Below are positions 1-9,028 of a stretch of DNA of 64,000 nucleotides, in pieces. Source of the stretch: Porcisia hertigi (taxonomy: Eukaryota > Euglenozoa > Kinetoplastea > Trypanosomatida > Trypanosomatidae); assembly GCF_017918235.1 (NCBI RefSeq), contig NC_090594.1, forward strand, positions 1,779,575 to 1,843,574, in the 5' to 3' direction. The notes beneath the pieces are model-generated. The model ran no database searches, was not told the origin of the DNA, and saw only the letters and a program-made list of their open reading frames with translations. The position numbers and the translations under genes are program-made. Positions within the stretch are counted from its first letter, which is position 1, and every line of letters begins with the position of its first letter.

Positions 1-1514
1 CCGATCAGCAGCGGTTGCTGCCCATCACATCGAAGGTGGTGATGGAACAGTGGAAAATGTTCACTGTCCTCTCCTAGGCCAGACAGGGGCACTGGAAAAA
101 AAAAAGAGGAGTTGACAGGAGACATCATCATAGACCAACAGAGAGAAACAAGAATCGGATCGAGGCAGTGCCTCGGGCAGCGACACGCGCGTGAGTGCAC
201 GTACGCACAGAATAGGTGCTCAAACACTGTCGACCTCTGCGCTGCGCATTTACACGCCCATGTGCCGCCCTTCCTTCTCTTCTGATTTTCTTCCAAGTTT
301 TTTTTTGGCTCCTTTCGCCTCTCTCTCCTCCCTCCCTCCCTCCCTCCCTCTCTTTCCTTTTTATTCCACCCTGGTGCGTTTAAAGGCGTGAGGGTGCTCA
401 CGCGTGCGTCGTCTTTGCAGTCACTAGAGATTGTCTGCATCTCCTTTCCTTTTGGCCTGGTTCTCCCTCTCCTCCCCTCCTCCCATCCCCCCCCCCCCCC
501 CAAAAAAAAAAAGCTTCTCAACGGTTGGAGCTTCGCGAATGTAGGTGGTAGTGGAGGAGGAGGAGGAGGAGGGGCATTCCTTGCAGCTGTAATGCCGTCT
601 TCCCTCTCTCTCTCTCGCTTGTCACCTTTTTGTGTGTTATCGCAACGTTGAACGGCGATAGTGCAGGGGCAGCGCCGTATAATCCGAACGGGTCCAAAAA
701 GAAACAGCAACTGTGTAACCACAGTGGCCGCACGCACCTTGCAGCCCATCATACGACAATGTCATTGGCTTGACGTATAGGGTCACGTGCTACAGCTCTA
801 GATGAGTGGCTGTGTCTGTGAAGGACAGAGGCCCCTCCCATCACCACCCCTTATTCGCATTCACCTGAAGTTACCAACTGAAAACAACGCAGTGTCCTTT
901 ACTCCTGCGCGTGCTTCGTGTTTCGCTACCCCCCCCCCCTCCTCCAAGAAAAAAATCACGACTCATGCGCTGTGACTCTCCGGTTTTGGGGGGCTGGTCT
1001 ATGCACATGCGCTTCCGAGGTTAGCCGCTCCCTGCGTAAACAACCTGGCCTTCGCAAGAGCTTGCCTCTCCACGGATAAACCGCCAGCACGAGAGAGAAA
1101 GGTGGAACAAAATTGTGACATGGCTGACTTACCTCCTCCTCCTCCTCCTACCTCGAAAAAGAAAGGCCCTGACGCCCTCCCCTCCCCTCCCATCGCATCC
1201 TCTTGTATAGTTATGTCCTGTGTTTAAGCACACACAAACACCTGCAAGATTCCCTGAAAGACGGCCCTTATCACCATCAGCTTGGAGGCGTTGAACGCCT
1301 TCACACACACACGCACACCGTTCTCAATCTATTCTTTCCCCTCCCCCCCCCTTCCCCGCATCGTACAGTTCAAGGGTACCCACCCACCACCCACGCCCTC
1401 CCTTTTACCTCATTAAGCAAACATGATTATTAGAAAGAACACCCCTTGATTACAGCCCTTGTCGCTGACGCGTATATCCGTACACGTTGTCGTCGATATA
1501 ATCTCGCTCCCATC
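1..1514. other. Intergenic region, no gene recognised
   Basis: Only short low-complexity open frames are present. It holds a CTCC tract (about 320-350), a C run passing into an A run (487-512), GGA repeats (552-571), a CTC tract (1132-1149) and a pyrimidine block (1334-1358). The last is the likely splice-acceptor tract for the gene starting at 1515. The left part is probably the 3' flank of a gene outside the window. Confidence 0.6.
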
Positions 1515-2906
1515 ATGCCGAAGATAACGAAACCACCAAAGCGAGTGAGCTTTGGCCCAGTGACACGCTTTTCCTCTTCTTTCATCGAAGCCCAGCAGGC
1601 CCCAGACCTCCATGAAAGCAGCCGTCTGGTAGATGCAGTAGCCTTGCACCCTGTGGTGTCGAAGCCATCAACAAAAACATTCACTGCTCGGCGAACAATG
1701 CCGCCGGTTCCCGAAGCAGATGGGCTCATTGGGGAGAGAGAACCAGAAGAATACATGGCGCACTCAACACGGCTTCCCCGCAGTATCGTGGAACCACCCC
1801 AGGAAGCGCTGCCGCCTATCCAAGACGCAGCCCAAGTCGCCACTCTCGAAGACCGAAGGAGGAACGACACACAGAGCCTGACAGCAGCATCGAACCAGGG
1901 CGTGACTCCTGCTTTCTCGGAGGCCAAAAGGCAGGCGTCGTCCGACGACGACGACACATACGATACACCGGTGGAAAAGAAGACTGTCACGCGACGCCAT
2001 CCGGCATGTGCGGCCATCGGTGACGACGCAGCGGCACGAAAGCTGTCGTCCTTTTTTCTAGAAAACCCCCCGACGCTGTCACAGCTGGTGTCGGCAGTGG
2101 ATGACGTCATTGGCGGCTCGCAGCCCACCCTGTGGAGTCCTCCGGTGGCATCCCCCGGCGCCATCTCTACTCGGGGCAGCCGCCCCGCTACTGACGGCGC
2201 AGCCGCCATTTCAAGCCCAACTAACTCGTCGCCGTCGGCGCCGATGAGCACTCCAAAAGGCCAGAAAACTGACTCATATGACATGAGAGAAAGTCATGGA
2301 TGCGCCGGCGTACCTTCTGAGGCACAGCGTCTGTCTCACCAACAGGAGAGAGAGGGCAGCAGGACAGCAAACAGATCCCCCCGCTGTTCCTCACAGCTTT
2401 CTCTTGTGCCATCATCGCCTTCGACTGTGACCAATGCCTCACGTAACGCTGTATACGCATCCTTCTGTGTCTTCTGTGGTGTCGGTTCGGGCTGTGGATA
2501 TGCCCACCAGGCACCCCCTCTGTGCCTCTCCGACGGTATCGCCTATCACACCGTGTGCGCCCTTTGGTCTCCAGAGGTTTTCTACGACGTCAAGCTCGGT
2601 GCACTAAGAGGCATTGCAGAGGCGGCACACCGTGCTCGCCTTATCAAGTGTGCGTGGTGCCGAAACCCGGGAGCCGCTGTCGGCTGCAGCTGCCCAATGT
2701 GTCAATTGAGCTTTCACGTCCCGTGCGCTGTGAAAGCGCGCGCGTCAATGAATACGCGGGAGTTTAGCCTCTACTGCCCAGCGCACAGACCCGTCGTGAT
2801 GAATCAAACTGCTACCGATTTGTTCGAAACCGCGAGCGGTGAGACGGCCCCAAAGAGGACGAAGCCTGAAGTAGTACATCAGTGCTCCTCCTCCCTGGTG
2901 GAGTGA
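1515..2906 (+). CDS. Extended-PHD (ePHD) zinc-finger protein, probably nuclear
   Basis: A 463-residue protein with a long, low-complexity, Ser/Pro-rich N-terminal two thirds and a compact Cys/His-rich domain at about residues 318-424. That domain opens with C318-x2-C321 and continues with a CALWSPEV segment, a CAWC pair, a CSCPMC cluster, an FHVPCA segment and a final CPAH (Cys421). This order is typical of extended PHD modules (PHD-like zinc knuckle plus PHD finger) in chromatin proteins, where they bind histones or DNA. The first ATG of the open frame is 1515; upstream in-frame codons are only non-ATG. No SET, bromo or other catalytic domain is visible, so a role as chromatin reader or adaptor is inference. 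It is the first gene of the + strand cluster. Confidence 0.75.
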   Translation: MPKITKPPKRVSFGPVTRFSSSFIEAQQAPDLHESSRLVDAVALHPVVSKPSTKTFTARRTMPPVPEADGLIGEREPEEYMAHSTRLPRSIVEPPQEALPPIQDAAQVATLEDRRRNDTQSLTAASNQGVTPAFSEAKRQASSDDDDTYDTPVEKKTVTRRHPACAAIGDDAAARKLSSFFLENPPTLSQLVSAVDDVIGGSQPTLWSPPVASPGAISTRGSRPATDGAAAISSPTNSSPSAPMSTPKGQKTDSYDMRESHGCAGVPSEAQRLSHQQEREGSRTANRSPRCSSQLSLVPSSPSTVTNASRNAVYASFCVFCGVGSGCGYAHQAPPLCLSDGIAYHTVCALWSPEVFYDVKLGALRGIAEAAHRARLIKCAWCRNPGAAVGCSCPMCQLSFHVPCAVKARASMNTREFSLYCPAHRPVVMNQTATDLFETASGETAPKRTKPEVVHQCSSSLVE

Positions 2907-3646
2907 GGGCAACCGTGACACAAAGTATCTTTTTCGGGGTGGGGGTGGGGAGGGGAGGGAGAGAGGGAGGAAGAAGCCCTACCACTTTTTCCCGTGTGCT
3001 ACAATGTGCATAGTCACAGCGAAACAAGTATGACACCGTCTTTTAGAAGTGGGAGCCTGTGGTCTGGGCCACACCTGCCCTATCTGGCAGATGCGTGCAA
3101 TCCCAAGCAATTTTTGAAAACGAGTCGCCCCGCGCTGGTGTTGAAAGGCACCCAAGTCTGTGAAATAATATCTCTGTGAGCCATGCTCACGAGGAGTCTC
3201 AAACCCCGTTTCTATTCGTCTATGAATATGTCTTTGTTGTTGCTCGTTGCCTTCCCGCGTTGGCGGGAGGAGGGGGGGGAAGGGGGGGGGGAGGGCGTAC
3301 GTCTGCTAGGATGCACTTCCCCCATCATACCTCGGATCGTTTTCTGGAAGTCGCTCAAGAGCACTAGAATTGCTTGCAGCCGATCCTATGCCGTGAGTTC
3401 ATGGCACGCCTCTCCTCACTACCCCTTTTTTTTGTACCCTGGATCATCGATCTCAGCTATTTCTTTCGCTTTCGTGCATCGCCGCCGTGTGTTTTGAAGT
3501 GTAGGCTCAGCTTCATACACCGAGCCGCACGCGCCACAACTCCCTTGGTGCACTCCCACATCGCAGGAATAGCACCTGCAACAACAAATAAGAAAAAGAA
3601 AACCCCGAGTACAACACGCGACTGTATTGGACCGTTTTACGTGAAG
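2907..3646. other. Intergenic region with two G-rich tracts
   Basis: Coding-strand G-rich tracts lie at 2936-2970, just after the stop codon, and at 3265-3295. A pyrimidine stretch around 3411-3432 and a pyrimidine-rich zone to 3500 could serve trans-splicing of the next gene. An in-frame ATG at 3401 would lengthen the next protein with a hydrophobic leader, but the conserved N-terminus starts at 3647. Confidence 0.55.
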
Positions 3647-4063
3647 ATGCTATGCGCGTCTGATCTCAACGCCGTCGTGAACAGCGCCGTCGGCGACGAC
3701 ATTCTCATGGCGCTGTTGCTTGATGCATCCGGCAACGCTATCGCAACCGCCTTTGCGGGATCTGCCGCGCAGAGGGACATGTTTTACGCACCAGTAGTCG
3801 CAGCCACGGCAAACATGTGGCGCGCGTACGCTCGCAATGACCTGGCCATCAACAAGCTGAACCTTGAGCTCGAGGCTGATTCACTGGAACAGATGATTGT
3901 CAACTTCCCAGACAAGAAGCTGTGCGCCATGTCTGTCGCAGAAACAGCAGTTGTGTCACTCTTGTCGGTGAACGAGTCCGTAACCGATGGCTTTCTGAAG
4001 CTCAAGACGGCTGCCCTCCAGCGCAAACTAGATCGTATTCTGCGGCCTGTTATGGCCGGGTAA
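3647..4063 (+). CDS. Roadblock/LC7-fold protein resembling LAMTOR2 (p14, Ragulator subunit)
   Basis: A 138-residue protein whose whole length can be matched by eye to metazoan LAMTOR2/p14. It begins ML-x4-L as p14 does. It has a LLLDASGN turn where p14 has LLLNNEG, then a helix with MWRAYARN matching p14 IWAAYDRN. The C-terminal GFLKLKTAAL matches p14 GFGMLKAKAQAL. In animals LAMTOR2 is a scaffold subunit of the pentameric Ragulator that anchors Rag GTPases and MAPK/TORC1 signalling on late endosomes. Whether the trypanosomatid protein does this, or belongs to another Roadblock group such as dynein LC7 or MglB-like regulators, cannot be decided here. The start at 3647 was chosen because the family similarity begins there. 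Confidence 0.6.
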   Translation: MLCASDLNAVVNSAVGDDILMALLLDASGNAIATAFAGSAAQRDMFYAPVVAATANMWRAYARNDLAINKLNLELEADSLEQMIVNFPDKKLCAMSVAETAVVSLLSVNESVTDGFLKLKTAALQRKLDRILRPVMAG

Positions 4064-4113
4064 AATCTAGAAAAGGCGCCGCCTGCGGTGAGTATGGAGC
4101 GAGGAAGCTCTCG

Positions 4114-4144
<31 letters not shown>

Positions 4145-4723
4145 ATTTCACTCCGCTGGGTTGCCTCTCTCCCCTCACCCCCAAGCCGTTCTGATAGGGA
4201 GACTAGCCACAGGGCCGGAACCATTGCTGTCTAGTTTGTACCGTTTCCCCGTGCTGTCACTCCAAAAAAAAAAGTGTTGACGTATGTTGTGCTTGTGTTG
4301 TGACATTGACCGTCTTTTGTCCCTCTCCTTCTGTGTCTGTTCATCTGCCTCTGGGTGGGTGTGTGGGCGGGGGGAGGGGGGGAGGGAGGGAATGCGTGGA
4401 GTGAAACCCAAAGGAAGAGTGGGAAAAGAAAAAAGGTGCAACAACTCTGTGTCTGATGATAATTGTCTGACACCCTAGCGTGAGTCTTACCTCCCTACCC
4501 GCATCTCACCCCGCTCGCCCCTTTCGCCTCCTGTTGTCCGATTCAATTATCGTATCGGTCTATCACGGACTACTACTTTCTCCGCGCCTCCCGCCTACGT
4601 CTCCTACCTTCGCCACCGCCTTTTTCGCACCCCGTTGACCCCTTCTTCCCTCGCCCTCTCGTTTTGCCACATGAGAATCCTGCACCACCACCACCCTCCC
4701 CGTACACAGCCTCGAGGGCCACG
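4064..4723. other. Intergenic region with TG microsatellite and G-rich tract
   Basis: A TG repeat lies at 4119-4144, a coding-strand G-rich tract at 4352-4390, and a long pyrimidine-rich stretch at about 4490-4650 precedes the next ATG. No coding potential recognised. Confidence 0.6.
4119..4144. repeat. TG dinucleotide microsatellite
   Basis: About 13 TG units in the 3' flank of the LAMTOR2-like gene. Confidence 0.95.
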
Positions 4724-6367
4724 ATGGCTGGGAATATGTTCCGCTGCCACCGTGTGCTGCGACCGTTCGTGTCGCCTAAGGCGCGGCTGTCATCGTTGTC
4801 CAGGACGTCTTGCGTTTGGCAAGCCCCAGCCATCACTTGTCGGCACTACCACAACGACCCTTCTTCGGCAGAGCACTTCGCTGCAACCTCTAGTTTGATG
4901 CCACCTCGAGATACTTCTTCGACGTACCTGGACTACGTGGACTGCGTATGGAACAGCAAGTGGTTCGGCACAGTGGATGAAAGCGCGGCCGCTGCCATGA
5001 GGGCTCACGTCGCCTCAACTGACCCCTCTCTGCTCTCACAGGCGTTTCTCTCATGTCAGGCGGCACTAGGCATGGAGGCGGGTACCCTCATTTTCCTCGC
5101 TGGCGCCCTGACACGCCTGTGCACCCTCTTTCCCTCGCTATACGGGGAGCGAGCTGCGGAGCGAATGCGGCTGGCCCTGCCAGAACTGAAGAAACCTCAA
5201 GAAGACTTCAATCGTGTCTACTTCAACGACTTGGCATCCGCTATGGACGTGCAGGTAGCAGCGAGTGCTCTCAAAAGTCACCGTCGCGCAGCTTTCCGCA
5301 AGTTCAAGACATCAAACCTCAAGTGTATTGCCTCCCTTGGCATGGCGCCATTTGTTATGACGGGACTTTATCAAGTGTCTTCGCTGTGCGAAAATGCTGC
5401 CCTCGCCGTGGGAACCTCTTCGTACCTCTGGTGCAATGCCCTGACACTGCCTGACCCGTATCTTGTGCTTCCCATGCTCACCTGCGTCATCACACTGCTC
5501 AACTTTGAGCTTTCTCTTTCAAAGGATCTCAAGACGGGCTGGATGCGAAACATTATTTGGGGCGCGCGGCTGGGATGTCTGTGCGTCGCCCCCGTTGTGG
5601 GGTCATTCAGCTCTGGCGTGTGCCTCTATCTCATCGGTATGAACGCTGTGGGCCTGCTGCAACCGTCACTCCTGCGCTCCGCCAGTGTTCGGCGCTGGCT
5701 CAGCTTCCCCTCGGCAGAGCAGATAACCGCCGCGACACCGCACAGGAAAGCAGCCATACCACCGGCACCTGTCAAGAGTCGCACGACAACACTAAGAGGG
5801 CGTCTTCCGTCGACTGTGACGCCACCCGAGGATCAAGCGACCGCTGGCAAGAGTGCGAAGGCGACGAGCGAAGCCGATGATGTACTCCAGGCGAGCATGA
5901 CCGCCCAGTTTCCCTATCTCAGCCATCTGCTGAACCCGCAAGTCGACGAGCAGCAAGACCTTTTCGCAAAGGCTCCCAGTAAGCAGGCCAAGAGAGACTT
6001 CAGTCGTCACGCCCTCACACCCTCCGATGCTGCACCCGCTCGTGGCAGCCGCTATGCACGAGGTGTAAATCCACTGATACAAGAAGTGCCCCTGCATCGT
6101 CAAACGGGATCACCTAGCCACGCGCTGCCACACGAGGACCGCCAAAGTGGCGTCAGTAGCGGTACTGCCGGGTCTTCTGGGGGGGTATCTGGCGCGGTAC
6201 CAGCAATTGCTGGCAAACGAGCACCAAAGCCGAAAGGGTCAACGTTTGCGTCAAGTGGCTGGAAGAGTACACAGCTGTCGTTTGCGGAGGAGGACTTCAT
6301 TCCGCCCTACCCTAACGTGAGTTCCTCACACGCCTCCTTGTCGTCGTCGTCGCAGCCGCGCAAGTGA
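4724..6367 (+). CDS. OXA1: OXA1/YidC/Alb3-family mitochondrial inner-membrane insertase
   Basis: A 547-residue protein with an Arg-rich, acid-poor N-terminus fitting a mitochondrial presequence. A hydrophobic core at about residues 110-350 carries the family's pattern: a first membrane segment, a basic cytosol/matrix-side helical hairpin (LKSHRRAAFRKFKTSN), and the signature LTLPDPYLVLPML (about 240-252), equivalent to the DPYYILP motif of Oxa1/YidC. Oxa1 inserts mitochondrially encoded and some imported proteins into the inner membrane. A C-terminal tail of nearly 200 residues is polar and low in complexity, much longer than most bacterial YidC tails; yeast Oxa1 also has a long matrix tail, which binds ribosomes. 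The paralogue COX18/OXA2 is the main alternative. The first in-frame ATG is 4724. Confidence 0.85.
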   Translation: MAGNMFRCHRVLRPFVSPKARLSSLSRTSCVWQAPAITCRHYHNDPSSAEHFAATSSLMPPRDTSSTYLDYVDCVWNSKWFGTVDESAAAAMRAHVASTDPSLLSQAFLSCQAALGMEAGTLIFLAGALTRLCTLFPSLYGERAAERMRLALPELKKPQEDFNRVYFNDLASAMDVQVAASALKSHRRAAFRKFKTSNLKCIASLGMAPFVMTGLYQVSSLCENAALAVGTSSYLWCNALTLPDPYLVLPMLTCVITLLNFELSLSKDLKTGWMRNIIWGARLGCLCVAPVVGSFSSGVCLYLIGMNAVGLLQPSLLRSASVRRWLSFPSAEQITAATPHRKAAIPPAPVKSRTTTLRGRLPSTVTPPEDQATAGKSAKATSEADDVLQASMTAQFPYLSHLLNPQVDEQQDLFAKAPSKQAKRDFSRHALTPSDAAPARGSRYARGVNPLIQEVPLHRQTGSPSHALPHEDRQSGVSSGTAGSSGGVSGAVPAIAGKRAPKPKGSTFASSGWKSTQLSFAEEDFIPPYPNVSSSHASLSSSSQPRK

Positions 6368-7013
6368 AGCGCCGCTTTTTGCTACCCTCACACGGTGGTG
6401 ATGCGGTCAGTTCTCAGTCCTTTGCGTGTTTGTGTGTGTGTGTGTGAGGGGGGGGGGGGGGGGGGATCGGTGGGTGGTGCTTCCTCACATGAAGAGCGCG
6501 GACACGCCTCCGCTAATTTAAAGCTCGACAGAAACATGAATCATGCGGTCGTGAGAGTGACAGAACATGTGACCTCTCACCTGTTTGACACTCCGGGAGG
6601 GGGGATGGTCGAGGATATCGTGCGCTGCTTCTGTTATCCCCCTCCTCGTCCCCGCCCCCCCCCCCTCCCCTCCCCCTTCACATGACAAACAGTTCCGTAT
6701 ATGTACACAGTCGTCATATTTTACGCCCTACAACACCGCTTTTTTTTTTTGCAAGGTATAATGTGTAACTTTTCCCTCTCCTCGGCCTGACTGGTGTTCT
6801 TTGTGAACTCACCCCTCCTTGTTGTCCTGCCGCTGCTCAGAAACTCACAAAATCAGACAAAAAAATAAGCGCCACATAACTTGGCCCTTTCTCCTTTCTC
6901 CCCCCCCCCCACCACCACCACCACCACCCCAATACACACTCCCCCGGGCACACAGAGAAAACTTTTGGGGGTGTGGCAAGACGTACGAACCCGCGCGCAG
7001 AGCTAATAGAATT
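6368..7013. other. Intergenic region with TG/poly-G block and CAC repeats
   Basis: TG repeat 6427-6445 leads directly into a 19-base G run (6447-6465). C-rich tracts lie at about 6645-6677. A C run followed by CAC trinucleotides at 6900-6930 precedes the PSD start and is a plausible splice-acceptor tract. Confidence 0.6.
6427..6465. repeat. TG repeat fused to poly-G run
   Basis: TG units (6427-6445) continue into 19 consecutive G (6447-6465), about 60-100 bases after the OXA1 stop codon. Confidence 0.93.
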
Positions 7014-8072
7014 ATGGTGTCGTTCCGCCGCACTCCTCTGCTGCGCTTCTACAAGAGTCACCGCGGCATCCCTCTCTCGAACCCGACTCGTCGGTGGTTG
7101 TACAACCGCATTTTCCTCGGTGGACTCGGTGCGTTTGGTTGTTACCTCACACTGTGCTACCAACTCGCGGCGTGGGAAGCGTGGAAGCATCCGGAAGATG
7201 GTAACTATCTGTGCTCCAGCGACATGGTCGACTTCCTTCGATACATGCCGTTCAATCTCTTCTCAAACACCGTCGGCCGGCTTGCAGAGAGCCAGTACAT
7301 ACCAGCGTGGATGCACAACTGGGCTGTCCAGGCGGTTGTTGGCTGGTACGCACTCGACATGTCGGAGTCCGAGCAGAAGACCGACTTTGACACCTTTCAG
7401 CAGTTCTACGTTCGCGACTGGACACGAGCAGCGCGCCCAGTAGATGAGGCGGCCTTGGTTGTCGCACCGTGCGACGGCCAAGTGCTGGGGGTGAGCACGG
7501 ATGTAGAGAACACCTCGGTGGTGCAGGTAAAAGGACTTACCTACGGGCTGCGCTCCCTCTTGCAGGATACCCCTCCGCCATTGAACACCGACACGCATCG
7601 CCGAGTGGCCGTGGTGCTTCACATGCGCAACAGTGATTTCCATCATGTAATCGCACCACTGTCGTTGGTGTGTGATAAGAGCATCTACGTGCCGGGATCC
7701 CTGCTGCCAGCGACTGCGGCTGGCTACCACTGGATCCCTTCCGTTCTCACCATCAACGAGCGTATCGTATTGCGGGGAACGTCTAGCGACAAAGCACGCC
7801 TTCCAGTTTACATGGCGCTGGTTGGCAGCACTCTGACGGGACGCATTACACTTTACGTGGACAAGCGTATTTCTACAAACTACCTCGACCCGCCAGCCTA
7901 CTCGGTGCATTCAACGTATTCTCCAAAACCACTTTTGAAGCGCGGTGAGAAACTGGCGACCTTCAACTGGGGATCCTCCGTTGTTCTGGTGATGGATGTG
8001 CCAAAAAGCTGCAAGGCGCTCAAGCGCGCGGGTGATGTAGTGAAAGCCGGCGAGGCTCTCTTCCAGGTCTAA
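7014..8072 (+). CDS. PSD: Phosphatidylserine decarboxylase
   Basis: A 352-residue pyruvoyl-dependent decarboxylase that makes phosphatidylethanolamine from phosphatidylserine. One membrane segment follows a basic N-terminus (about residues 33-55), fitting mitochondrial inner-membrane anchoring. The self-processing triad is visible: Asp154 in a PCDG motif (VSPVDG in bacteria), the DFHH motif at 208-211, and the C-terminal cleavage motif WGSS at 319-322, where chain cleavage before Ser321 should create the pyruvoyl alpha subunit. GSS replaces the bacterial GST, as also in some other protozoan enzymes. Length is normal for the PSD1 type. The first in-frame ATG is 7014. Confidence 0.93.
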   Translation: MVSFRRTPLLRFYKSHRGIPLSNPTRRWLYNRIFLGGLGAFGCYLTLCYQLAAWEAWKHPEDGNYLCSSDMVDFLRYMPFNLFSNTVGRLAESQYIPAWMHNWAVQAVVGWYALDMSESEQKTDFDTFQQFYVRDWTRAARPVDEAALVVAPCDGQVLGVSTDVENTSVVQVKGLTYGLRSLLQDTPPPLNTDTHRRVAVVLHMRNSDFHHVIAPLSLVCDKSIYVPGSLLPATAAGYHWIPSVLTINERIVLRGTSSDKARLPVYMALVGSTLTGRITLYVDKRISTNYLDPPAYSVHSTYSPKPLLKRGEKLATFNWGSSVVLVMDVPKSCKALKRAGDVVKAGEALFQV

Positions 8073-8338
8073 CGGCGGTAAATTTTCCTGTCTGTTGGTA
8101 TCCCACATGTTGTGTCTGAGTTTGGCAGTTATACTTCACAGATATTTATTTACCTATTTTGTAAGTGAGCCTTTTTTCGTGCTCGCTGGATCGAAACGGA
8201 TATGGTGCCCTGTCGTAGGTCGTCTGCTCCGCTGACGAGTGTGCCAATGAACAGCTGCTGTCTCGACTGTACTCGGACATCGTAAATCCCCACGCAATGT
8301 TCATTTTGGAAGCTGCGGTGCGAGTTCTGTGTGTGTGT

Positions 8339-8359
8339 GGGGGGGGGGGGGGGGGGGGG
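8339..8359. repeat. Poly-G run of 21
   Basis: A TGTGTG stretch leads into 21 consecutive G on the coding strand in the gap after PSD. Confidence 0.93.
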
Positions 8360-8808
8360 TTTAGTGCAGGTGCGCTTCTCGGTCAGGTCACCGTCCCCCA
8401 AAAAAAAAATTAAAAAATCGACTCCTCTGCTTTCGGTCCTCCTTTTTTTTCTTCCAATCTTTTGAGGGAACATTAAACAATGCAGGTGGAAGAAAGACCT
8501 GGCAGGAGCGCCCCCGGCACCCACACAAGAAGCACGCATCGCGAGGCCGGCTTCTCCCCTAACCGCAGCCTGCTTTCCTGGCAACGGGCACCTGGCCTCG
8601 TGGATATATGGGGGAAGGAAGAAGGCCGCGTTTCTTCTGAGTGAAGCGAAGTAAACACGCGATCACGTAATTGTTCTTTCCCCTCGCGTGTTCTCTTTGT
8701 GCACTGAGTTATCGAAACATAAATTTGCTGACCTTCCTTTTCTCGTGTGCATGATTGGTTTAGCGCTACACAATACGCCCGTGTCTCGGAACACTCCTGA
8801 AACCCCAC

Positions 8809-8843
8809 GCACACACACACACACGCACACACACACACACACA
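8809..8843. repeat. CA dinucleotide microsatellite
   Basis: About 17 CA units with a single CG interruption near 8824. Confidence 0.93.
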
Positions 8844-9028
8844 GACGCCCTGGCCGCAGCCCATCCTCTTACACCATTTGCGGTTGGTCCTCCTCGAACG
8901 ATCATATGCAAAGTTCAAGAAAACACGAAAAAAAAAACGGAAAAGAGTTGAACACCTCGCACGCCCTCGCCCCCTGCAGCTCCACAGTGCAAACTGCACA
9001 GACACACAAATACGCGCGCGCGCGCGTC

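Larger units (their letters stand above)
8073..9028. other. Intergenic region with poly-G run and CA repeat
   Basis: Contains a 21-base G run (8339-8359), an A run (8400-8409), a CA repeat (8809-8843) and an alternating CG tract (about 9013-9027) directly upstream of the next ATG. An in-frame ATG at 8906 exists but would add a low-complexity leader. Confidence 0.55.

Noticed and set aside
1430-2284. Minus-strand open frame of 284 codons
   Set aside because: Fully antisense to the ePHD gene; a GC-composition shadow with no family signal.
7263-7910. Minus-strand open frame of 215 codons
   Set aside because: Antisense shadow of the PSD gene, whose motifs are intact on the + strand.
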